Assembly: GCA_030640725.1 (NCBI GenBank)
Contig: DAOWIV010000142.1
Location: 1-5,160 of the forward strand
DNA: 5,160 nucleotides
Source: Methanosarcinales archaeon
Lineage (GTDB): Archaea; Halobacteriota; Methanosarcinia; Methanosarcinales; Methanogasteraceae
Direction: 5' to 3'
Within the stretch, counting starts at the first letter, position 1. Each line of letters begins with the position of its first letter. The notes beneath the pieces are model-generated. The model worked only from the letters and a program-made list of their open reading frames with translations. It was not told where the DNA came from and ran no database searches. Made by a program: the position numbers and the translations under genes. Positions 1-5,032 of this stretch are shown here, one piece after another.

Positions 1-66
1 CTCTTCGCGTCTCTGCGTCTCTGCGACTTTGCGTTAAACTGAGCATGAGGACGCAAAGACGCAAAG
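1..66. repeat. 8-bp-period repeat with dyad symmetry, truncated by window start
   Basis: The left arm is built of 8-bp units: GCGTCTCT at 7-14 and again at 15-22, GCGACTTT at 23-30, GCGTTAAA at 31-38. After a short spacer (39-50) the right arm has two exact tandem units ACGCAAAG at 51-58 and 59-66. The left sequence CTTTGCGT (27-34) is the exact reverse complement of ACGCAAAG, so the two arms form a dyad that could fold as a long imperfect hairpin around TTAAACTGAGCATGA. From memory, 'ACGCAAAGACGCAAAG'-type strings are dispersed in intergenic regions of many bacteria and archaea with no agreed function. It lies beyond the 3' end of the kinase gene and encodes nothing convincing. The outer end may continue left of base 1. 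Confidence 0.8.
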
Positions 67-120
67 AACAAAAATCCTCCTGTTGGTGATCATGTATGAG
101 CATCGGTCGCTCTTGTGTTC

Positions 121-137
121 ATGGTCAGATTGACCAT
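121..137. repeat. Perfect 7-bp inverted repeat with 3-nt spacer
   Basis: ATGGTCA (121-127) and TGACCAT (131-137) are exact reverse complements separated by GAT. On the minus strand this lies 48-64 nt beyond the kinase stop codon. It is not followed by a U run in that direction, so a classic intrinsic terminator is not supported. It could be a weak transcript-end hairpin or a protein-binding operator. The rest of 67-184 shows no gene that I can support. Confidence 0.5.
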
Positions 138-184
138 TACATATTCGTGATTTTATGCAGGCGGCTCTACTGCGCTTGTCCCCA

Positions 185-772
185 TCACATCTCCAGCACG
201 TACCGGACAATCGCATCAGCGCAAGAAGTAGCGTCCGTAAGATCGCTCTGCACCACGATCTCCGGGTGCAGCGGCGCCTCGTACTTGACGTCCACACCAG
301 GCACCGTTCCACCAGCGCCCGCTGATGCGTAGATGCCGGTTGGCGCATATTCGGCGTGCCTGATGCGCTCTCGCTTAACGCACACATCAAGAGGGCACTT
401 AACATACACCTCGACAAACCGAGGAATCAAACTCCGTGCAAGATCCCGGTATCTCCGCTGGTTTGCGGTCGCATCAATGATCACAGAGACGCCGCTGTCC
501 ACGAGGAGGTGTGCCATGTATGCGAGTGATGCATACACAATGGTTCGCTCTTCGTCGGTGTAATTCGGATGCGGCGTGATTATTTTTCGTATCTTATCAA
601 GCTGGAGGTGTTTTATGTCACATCCCTGCAAGTCGCAGAGTGATTCATGCACTTTCTCTGCAATCGTGGTCTTTCCGCATCCGGGAAGCCCTGTGATCCA
701 GATCGCGTATGCATCCTTCGCTTGCGTTGCCTGCGTTACCTGTGCCTGTATTACCTGTGTGCCACTGCCCAT
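185..772 (-). CDS. Adenylylsulfate-kinase-like P-loop kinase
   Basis: A 195-aa cytosolic P-loop kinase resembling the APS kinase (CysC) family, which phosphorylates adenylylsulfate to PAPS. Visible motifs: Walker A GLPGCGKTT at residues 28-36, LQLDKIRK at 56-63 in the place of the family's DGDxxR, a hydrophobic strand ending VIIDATANQRRYRD (97-110), EVYVKCPLDVC (121-131), and a lid/C-terminal segment TVPGVDVKYEAPLHPEIVV (156-174) much like the family's GIDDPYEAPxxPE. The APS-contact stretch typical of true CysC (FSxxDRxxNIRR) is replaced by YTDEERTIVYASLAYMA (71-87), so the acceptor may not be APS. The ATG at 772 is the only plausible start: no alternative GTG, TTG or ATG precedes the Walker A, and AGGAG lies 10 nt upstream. 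Residues 5-19 are a Gln/Thr-rich tail from a DNA tandem repeat. It overlaps the upstream gene by 22 nt, implying co-transcription. Family confidence is high; substrate is uncertain. Confidence 0.85.
   Translation of the reverse strand: MGSGTQVIQAQVTQATQAKDAYAIWITGLPGCGKTTIAEKVHESLCDLQGCDIKHLQLDKIRKIITPHPNYTDEERTIVYASLAYMAHLLVDSGVSVIIDATANQRRYRDLARSLIPRFVEVYVKCPLDVCVKRERIRHAEYAPTGIYASAGAGGTVPGVDVKYEAPLHPEIVVQSDLTDATSCADAIVRYVLEM
729..758. repeat. Two tandem 15-bp units in the gene overlap
   Basis: GCCTGCGTTACCTGT (729-743) is followed directly by GCCTGTATTACCTGT (744-758), differing at two bases; related 9-bp pieces continue toward 720. The repeat encodes the Gln/Thr/Val/Ala-rich start of the kinase and carries the TAA stop (753-751) of the upstream gene. 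It looks like a local slippage duplication that lengthened the kinase N-terminus. Confidence 0.7.
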
Positions 773-1293
773 TTGAGAAACGCTCCTGAAGGAAATTCGT
801 GTATGGTGGTTGCGATGATCATGCCGTCTCCGTGCTCTTTTGCAACCATAATCGGCAATCCGTCACCAGTTAGTATTATATCGCCGTCAGTCTCTACAAA
901 GTACCCATCGCACTCGGCACGATCGCCATCAAAGACGCAGGTGCAACCATGCTCCTGTACCACCTCTATATCGGCCGCACCGTACTGTTCTTTGTATTTC
1001 AGCGTGAATGGAAGCCAGTGATACGTATACTCTGGAACCAGCGCCCCGTACACAACAAGCACACCACCCTTTCTGACAAAACGGTCAAAAAATCTTTTGT
1101 TTGCCTCGATTCCGCTGGATACTTTCGTATACTGCCGGTTTGCAAATCCAGTCGGGACGATCAGAACTCTGGACGCGGGCAGAAAACGCATGCCGAGTGC
1201 GCTGGACGGCACACGCTGGTATGAAAGCCCGTGCTCAACAAAGAGCTTTTCAAAGAGCAGATCACTGTCCCAGACCAGTGTGACGTCGAGCAT
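751..1293 (-). CDS. Uncharacterised protein, class I amidotransferase-like fold without catalytic Cys
   Basis: A 180-aa soluble protein that I cannot assign to a named family. The pattern suggests a Rossmann-like alpha/beta fold: strand LDVTLVWDSD (2-11), helix LLFEKLFVEHG (12-22), strand VLIVPTGFA (43-51), helix IEANKRFFDRFVRKGG (62-77), strand VLVVYGA (78-84). The 'vliPTG ... FV+kGG-vlvvyG' arrangement is reminiscent of class I glutamine amidotransferase/ThuA/BPL_N-type domains, and GDGMIIATTIHEF (156-168) resembles the late 'G.G.vi.t.iH' strand of ThuA-like proteins. The nucleophile Cys expected after the third strand is absent (VYGALVPEY), so glutamine hydrolysis is unlikely. The ATG at 1293 starts exactly at the first strand; no clear Shine-Dalgarno is visible. 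A TTG at 1341 would add 16 residues of unconvincing sequence. It overlaps the kinase gene by 22 nt, so the two probably act together. The fold is inferred by eye. Confidence 0.75.
   Translation of the reverse strand: MLDVTLVWDSDLLFEKLFVEHGLSYQRVPSSALGMRFLPASRVLIVPTGFANRQYTKVSSGIEANKRFFDRFVRKGGVLVVYGALVPEYTYHWLPFTLKYKEQYGAADIEVVQEHGCTCVFDGDRAECDGYFVETDGDIILTGDGLPIMVAKEHGDGMIIATTIHEFPSGAFLKWAVAHR
783..787 (-). promoter_or_regulatory. Shine-Dalgarno site of the kinase gene
   Basis: Minus-strand AGGAG, within TCAGGAG, sits 10 nt before the ATG at 772, inside the coding region of the upstream gene. It supports both the start choice and expression of the kinase from a shared mRNA. Confidence 0.6.
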
Positions 1294-1507
1294 CGTAGCT
1301 GTTACCGGATAACCGCAGGAATTGTGTGAGAACCGACACAAAAATCTCGAGCAATTCCCCCGATCTCTCGGTTTCCTCCTCTGTTTTCATATACACACCC
1401 ACCCACCCCCCTGGCGTCCGGGATTGGTGCGCCCTTTCCCTCGGATGCAGCGCACCTGCCAGCCGCCACTGCGTGATCAGTTGTCCATCCGTTTTTTCGA
1501 TCCGCGG
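1262..1507 (-). other. Possible small protein-coding frame, start unresolved or frameshifted
   Basis: Between pgk and the amidotransferase-like gene, one minus-strand frame is open for 81 codons and reads like a protein: IEKTDGQLITQWRLAG, then a basic stretch, then GGWVGVYMKTEEETERSGE and the amphipathic LLEIFVSVLTQFLRL. Its only internal ATG is at 1390 (42 aa; GGGTG-type purines lie upstream). A tandem ATGATG at 1517-1512, well placed behind a TATA box, is in another frame; that frame runs 71 codons (1517-1302) but reads less like a protein. A run of six A on the minus strand (1492-1497) sits where a one-base slip would join ATGATG to the better frame, giving about 84 aa. Several frames are open here in both strands, so openness alone is weak evidence. 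The end overlaps the next gene by 32 nt. It could be a real small gene, a decayed one, or chance. The remainder of 1294-1580 holds only the promoter. Confidence 0.28.
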
Positions 1508-1538
1508 TTACCATCATGACGCAATTGTTTCTTACTGA

Positions 1539-1546
1539 TATTTAAA
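1539..1546 (-). promoter_or_regulatory. Archaeal TATA box in the pgk-amidotransferase-like interval
   Basis: Minus-strand TTTAAATA, in the context GGATTTAAATATCAG, matches the archaeal TATA consensus well. Its centre is 25-26 nt before the ATGATG at 1517-1512, so transcription would begin at or next to that ATG. It probably drives the small frame and the downstream amidotransferase-like/kinase pair. Confidence 0.55.
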
Positions 1547-1580
1547 TCCGTTGGGCGCCATGTTGGTGTTTGGTCCGGGA

Positions 1581-2831
1581 TCAGGCAACTGCGCTAAGCT
1601 TGCTCTTGAAACGTGCGTACGATTGGACCAGCGATTCGATGCCAGGAAGCGTGCGTCCTGATAAGAAATCGATGCAAGCGCCACCGCCCGTGCTGATGTG
1701 CGAGATATTTGACTCGATGCCAAGAGCGTGAGCCTCGGAAGCGATGTGACCGCCTCCAACGATCGAAAACTTCGATCTTGTCGCCGCGGTGACGAGTTCT
1801 TTTGTTCCAAGCTCAAAAGCGTCTTTTTCAAACAGCCCTGCCGGTCCGTTCATGATCACGGTCTGCGAATTCCTGATCTTCTCTGAAAACGAGATAATTG
1901 TCTCAAGCCCGATATCATTGATCGATAGGTCGGTCGGCAGTTCGGATATCGACATCTCCACACGCTTGTTCGGATCGGTCTGGTCTGCACATGCGACATC
2001 GACCGGCAGCATGATCTTGTCCCCATATTTTGCAAGCAGTTTGCGCGCTCGTTTGATCTCGGCGGCGCAGCCTATCGAATTCATAAAATCGCTGTTCTTC
2101 TTGCCGAGATCAACACCGCTTGCTTCCAGAAACACGTTTGCAACAAGTCCTGTGACGATGATCGATTCGACCTCGCTGCGCGCCGCAACGTTTTCGATAA
2201 CATCGATCGAGTCGTTAGCTTTGACGCCGCCAAGTACAAATACGGTTCCCTCCTTTGAAAACCCTCGCCCCAGTGATTTAATCTCTTTTTCCATCAGCCT
2301 TCCGGCGACTGACGGTAAAACGGTGGTGAACCCGACGACAGATAGGTGCGAGCGGTGCGAGACCGCGAACGCATCATTCACAAACAGGTCTACGTGCGGG
2401 GCGAGTCGCTTCACCATGATGGTGTTTGCATGTTCCTCAGGCGACCGGGACAACCCTTCTTCCGAATAAAACCGGGTATTCTCAAGCAGGATGATATCGC
2501 CGTTATTCATCGATTCGATCTCATTTATGGCATGTGATCCAAATATATCATCCACATAAGTGACTGTCCGCCTGCACAGACGCTGCAACCGCTGTGCATG
2601 TATCTCCATCGTTGTAAAATCCCTTTTACCAGGTCTACTCTGGTGCGCGAGCAGCACAACCCTGGAGTCGACTAAATCTCGCAGTGTTGGCAAATGGCTC
2701 TTGAATCGAGCGTCATCGAGGATTGATCCATCAGGAGACATCGGAGAATTCAGATCAACTCTGACAAGCACGGTCTTCCCACTCGTAGACACATCATCAA
2801 GAGTCAGATAACTCATCGGCTTTTGTGCCAT
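1581..2831 (-). CDS. pgk: Phosphoglycerate kinase (archaeal type)
   Basis: Converts 1,3-bisphosphoglycerate + ADP to 3-phosphoglycerate + ATP, reversible, in the cytosol; in a methanogen-like archaeon mainly gluconeogenic. The 416-aa protein has the usual family length and landmarks in order: VRVDLNSPM (23-31, the RVDxNxP substrate loop), Arg42, AHQSRPGK (62-69, replacing the SHLGRP of other PGKs), LLENTRFY (115-122), NDAFAVSHR (152-160, basic-patch His/Arg), GGVKANDS (201-208, hinge Lys), NGPAGLFEKDAFELGT (328-343, nucleotide-binding Glu) and GGGHIASE (359-366). No key residue appears lost. Of three clustered ATGs (2837, 2831, 2816), 2831 is preferred because AGAGG lies 8 nt upstream and a TATA box is correctly spaced; 2837 would leave only 2 nt after AGAGG. 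It stands as its own unit, 149 bp from the regulator gene upstream, with an inverted repeat and promoter between. Confidence 0.95.
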   Translation of the reverse strand: MAQKPMSYLTLDDVSTSGKTVLVRVDLNSPMSPDGSILDDARFKSHLPTLRDLVDSRVVLLAHQSRPGKRDFTTMEIHAQRLQRLCRRTVTYVDDIFGSHAINEIESMNNGDIILLENTRFYSEEGLSRSPEEHANTIMVKRLAPHVDLFVNDAFAVSHRSHLSVVGFTTVLPSVAGRLMEKEIKSLGRGFSKEGTVFVLGGVKANDSIDVIENVAARSEVESIIVTGLVANVFLEASGVDLGKKNSDFMNSIGCAAEIKRARKLLAKYGDKIMLPVDVACADQTDPNKRVEMSISELPTDLSINDIGLETIISFSEKIRNSQTVIMNGPAGLFEKDAFELGTKELVTAATRSKFSIVGGGHIASEAHALGIESNISHISTGGGACIDFLSGRTLPGIESLVQSYARFKSKLSAVA

Positions 2832-2839
2832 ACACATAT

Positions 2840-2844
2840 CCTCT
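2840..2844 (-). promoter_or_regulatory. Shine-Dalgarno deciding the pgk start
   Basis: Minus-strand AGAGG ends 8 nt before the ATG at 2831 but only 2 nt before the ATG at 2837, favouring 2831. If transcription starts at the ATG, as the TATA spacing suggests, this site would not be in the mRNA, so its role is uncertain. Confidence 0.45.
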
Positions 2845-2854
2845 GCGTCGATTC

Positions 2855-2862
2855 GTATTTAA
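2855..2862 (-). promoter_or_regulatory. TATA box of pgk
   Basis: Minus-strand TTAAATAC in the context AACGTTAAATACG. Its centre is about 27 nt before the ATG at 2831, predicting a leaderless or very short-leader pgk transcript. The inverted repeat at 2883-2939 begins about 20 bp upstream. Confidence 0.55.
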
Positions 2863-2882
2863 CGTTGCCAACCCGCCTGTCA

Positions 2883-2939
2883 GAAAACTCCTTGTCCCGA
2901 TGTCGCATATATCGTAAACCCGGGGATCAGGGAGTTTTC
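2883..2939. repeat. Intergenic inverted repeat between regulator gene and pgk
   Basis: GAAAACTCC (2883-2891) and GGAGTTTTC (2931-2939) are exact reverse complements. The dyad extends inward with one bulge: left GAAAACTCCTTGTCCC against the right arm's complement GAAAACTCCCTGATCCC. The internal segment is about 24 nt and contains a further short CGAT/ATCG pairing. On the minus strand the fold lies 41-97 nt after the regulator stop and ends in UUUUC, so it could be a weak terminator. Its position just upstream of the pgk TATA box also fits an operator. Confidence 0.6.
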
Positions 2940-2979
2940 GCACCGAAATCCGCCCGCATAAGCATGAGCACTGTCGTTT

Positions 2980-3810
2980 TCACACACTTTTGAGTATAAT
3001 TACGTTTCCCCTGCCCTTCTTCACCTTCTTGACCATCCCCCGATCCTCGAGATCGGTTATCATCAGGCTCACCTTCGCTTCCGAATATTTAAGCCGCATT
3101 CTCAATTCCTTCTGGGTAATTCTTCCGCCATCCTCCCTGATAACCAAGAGCATCTCCTTAAGATCAGATGGGATACCAGACTCCTCGGATACCTCGGATT
3201 TCACAGGTCCCCTCGATTCCGTTTCCTCGTATTCGGGCGCAGGTCCCGGTTCCGGTGGCTCGTATCGAGCAGCATCTCCCAGGGCATGGGCACCCTTCGC
3301 ATTGCTTTCACTCATCTTCCGCCCCCGCCACAAGAATGCGGCGTATCCTGCAATCAGAATGAAGAAAAAGGCGATTGCAACCGGAAATACCAGGGAATCC
3401 TCTTCACCAGCTATCCCGTCTGGCTCTTCGTAGTCATACAGGTCCTCACTGAAATTAATGTCCTCGCACAGGAACGCATCCTCAATCGGCGGAAACATCA
3501 GGAGATCAAGCACAAAATTGCCGCCTCCGATGATTGTGATGTTCTCTTCGGCGTAATATTCGAGCACATTACCCTGATAATACTCAGCCCGGATCGTGTA
3601 CGTCCCTTCAGGCAGATCAAAGGAGTACTTCCCGAAAGACGCCACCAGAAACTGCGGCGGCGTCGAATCCACCTCGACGATTGTGTTTTCAAGCACATCG
3701 AACGTTGACCATTCATACGTGGTTCCGTGCACCACGGCACCTGATGCCAGTGATGCACAGATTGTGAAGACCGTGATGAATATCAGAGATCCCCGAACTC
3801 TTCGAAGCAT
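2980..3810 (-). CDS. Membrane-anchored winged-helix transcriptional regulator (COG2512-like)
   Basis: A 276-aa one-component membrane regulator. Visible architecture: N-terminal signal peptide with basic start MLRRVRG, hydrophobic core (8-23) and a likely cleavage after ASG (about 24); an extracytoplasmic beta-rich domain (about 25-105) with SFDLPEGTYTIRAEYY (63-78) like PEGA/carboxypeptidase-regulatory folds; an acidic stretch (110-138); one TM segment VFPVAIAFFFILIAGYAAFLW (141-161) followed by RGRK, placing the C-terminus inside; a Pro/Glu linker (180-212); and a MarR-like winged helix (about 214-275) with recognition-helix region YSEAKVSLMITDLEDRGMV and basic wing KKVKKGRGNVIIL. This order matches predicted membrane-associated archaeal regulators. 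Its ATG shares one base with the stop of the SAM synthetase gene (TGATG), indicating translational coupling. No strong Shine-Dalgarno is visible, consistent with reinitiation. DNA target and sensed signal are unknown. Confidence 0.85.
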   Translation of the reverse strand: MLRRVRGSLIFITVFTICASLASGAVVHGTTYEWSTFDVLENTIVEVDSTPPQFLVASFGKYSFDLPEGTYTIRAEYYQGNVLEYYAEENITIIGGGNFVLDLLMFPPIEDAFLCEDINFSEDLYDYEEPDGIAGEEDSLVFPVAIAFFFILIAGYAAFLWRGRKMSESNAKGAHALGDAARYEPPEPGPAPEYEETESRGPVKSEVSEESGIPSDLKEMLLVIREDGGRITQKELRMRLKYSEAKVSLMITDLEDRGMVKKVKKGRGNVIILKSV

Positions 3811-5000
3811 CAGAACGTGGCGAGTTTACCTTCTGCGACCAGTCTGGTGATATCAGTAATGTTCTCGAGTGACCTGTCGATGATTGCCTCGACCTCGGAT
3901 TTTATGGCGCCTGTGTTCGCCCCGTCCGCTGAAACAATCTGCGCATTCGCAACAAGCGGCTGGTCGATCGGCTTTCCGATCTCTGATAGGATGCGGACAT
4001 AAACCTCTTCGATGCCGTCCACGGTCTCAGCCACCTCGAATGCGATCTTGTTGGAGAGCAGGTTGTAGATCTTGCCGACGTGGTTAATCGGGTTCTTTCC
4101 GCTCGTCGCCTCCATGCTCATCGGTCGGTTCGGCGTGATCAAGCCGTTGCACCGGTTGCCGCGCCCTACAGAGCCGTCATCACCCATCTCGGCGGAGGTG
4201 CCTGTCACGGTCAGGAAGACCGATTCATTATCGAGGTTGTCTGCGGTGTTGATCAGCACACCTATCTCACGATCCGTGTATTTGCAGGACATATTTGCGA
4301 TGTGATCGCGCAATTCCTCGGTTACACTGATATAATGGTCGAGATCATCGAGATGGCGCCCAACCATGGCACACGCGACGACGAGCGTGATCTTGTCCCC
4401 TTCACGCAGTCCCATGACCTTGGTATCCTCTCCGATCGCAGGAATCTTCGTCCGAAGATCCATCAGTTCCCGCTCGCTCTGGTATACGATCTGCTCGGTC
4501 TCTGAAAACGGCGCAAACCCAACACCAAATGACGTGTCGTTCGCACCCGGCATCCCCCTGTGAAAGACGTCCCTTAAGTCGGACGACCCCTCGCCAAATT
4601 TGCAATCAAGGATGATATCGCGGTTTACATCCAGATTCAGGAGCGTTCCTTCGAGATATTCCCGTGCTGCCCCTATCGCAGTGGTATCTGTCGGGATGTG
4701 CACACCATCAAACTCCTTTGTGGCTCTGCCGACCAGTAATATGTAGATCGGTGAGACTACCTCTCCACCACCGAACTTTGGGTATGATCTGCCAGCAACG
4801 ATCTGCGTTTCATCGGTATTGTGGTGCAAAACAGCCCCGCAGCGGTTGATGTATTCGGTGCAGAGCGCCCTGCTGACCGCTTCTGCAAGCCCGTCTGCGA
4901 TGCTGTCCGGGTGTCCGATGCCCTTCCGCTCCACAAGTTCGAGTTCCTGCTTCTCAAGCGGCGTCTGCCTGAGTGGTTCCACTTTGATGTTTCGTGTCAT
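3810..5000 (-). CDS. mat: S-adenosylmethionine synthetase (archaeal methionine adenosyltransferase)
   Basis: Makes S-adenosylmethionine from methionine and ATP, releasing phosphate and diphosphate; cytosolic, supplying methyl groups. The 396-aa sequence has the archaeal MAT signature throughout: VERKGIGHPDSIADGLAE (23-40), LHHNTDETQIVAG (58-70), GGGEVVSPIYILLVGRA (77-93), VTGTSAEMGDDGSVGRGN (265-282) and the loop NRCNGLITPNRPMSMEATSG (282-301) followed by KNPINHVGKIYN (302-313). Length is typical and no key segment is missing. The start at 5000 gives the usual short lead before EKQELELVERKGIGHPD. No Shine-Dalgarno is visible. Upstream, a divergent plus-strand gene begins only 32 bp away, so the mat promoter must lie in that short gap or inside the neighbour; CATTATG near 5029-5035 is only a weak TATA candidate. 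No SAM riboswitch fits in the available space. It is the first gene of an operon with the membrane regulator. Confidence 0.96.
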   Translation of the reverse strand: MTRNIKVEPLRQTPLEKQELELVERKGIGHPDSIADGLAEAVSRALCTEYINRCGAVLHHNTDETQIVAGRSYPKFGGGEVVSPIYILLVGRATKEFDGVHIPTDTTAIGAAREYLEGTLLNLDVNRDIILDCKFGEGSSDLRDVFHRGMPGANDTSFGVGFAPFSETEQIVYQSERELMDLRTKIPAIGEDTKVMGLREGDKITLVVACAMVGRHLDDLDHYISVTEELRDHIANMSCKYTDREIGVLINTADNLDNESVFLTVTGTSAEMGDDGSVGRGNRCNGLITPNRPMSMEATSGKNPINHVGKIYNLLSNKIAFEVAETVDGIEEVYVRILSEIGKPIDQPLVANAQIVSADGANTGAIKSEVEAIIDRSLENITDITRLVAEGKLATF

Positions 5001-5003
5001 TGG

Positions 5004-5011
5004 GTATACAT
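5004..5011 (+). promoter_or_regulatory. Possible TATA box of the divergent gene
   Basis: GTATACAT on the plus strand is centred about 26 nt before the ATG at 5033, the same spacing as the two other TATA boxes here. Its palindromic core GTATAC is only 4-9 nt from the mat start codon, so it cannot be the mat TATA box but binding here could affect mat. Confidence 0.35.
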
Positions 5012-5032
5012 TACAATCAATCGCTGGGCATA

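Noticed and set aside
1..66. CRISPR array
   Set aside because: The units are 8 bp, contiguous and degenerate, with no unique spacers of 30-40 bp.
34..417. 127-codon minus-strand frame across the kinase 3' end
   Set aside because: It overlaps the kinase in another frame, runs into the repeat at 1-66, and is rich in Cys, Arg and Ser without family features.
1301..1313. GTTACCGGATAAC pseudo-palindrome before the amidotransferase-like gene
   Set aside because: Only four bases per arm pair cleanly around CCGG; this is easily expected by chance.
1294..1341. TTG start at 1341 for the amidotransferase-like gene
   Set aside because: It would add 16 residues without fold logic, and the ATG at 1293 begins directly at the first beta strand; no Shine-Dalgarno supports the TTG.
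1789..2469. 226-codon plus-strand open frame antisense to pgk
   Set aside because: It mirrors the strongly supported pgk frame; the translation is Ser/Thr/Pro-rich without motifs, as expected of an antisense shadow.
2832..2837. ATG at 2837 as the pgk start
   Set aside because: It is only 2 nt from AGAGG and too close to the TATA box; the ATG at 2831 fits both signals.
3286..3708. 140-codon plus-strand frame antisense to the membrane regulator
   Set aside because: The minus-strand protein has a coherent signal peptide, TM segment and winged helix; the antisense frame has none.
5001..5032. SAM riboswitch upstream of mat
   Set aside because: The gap is 32 bp, far too short for any known SAM riboswitch, and no matching stems are visible.
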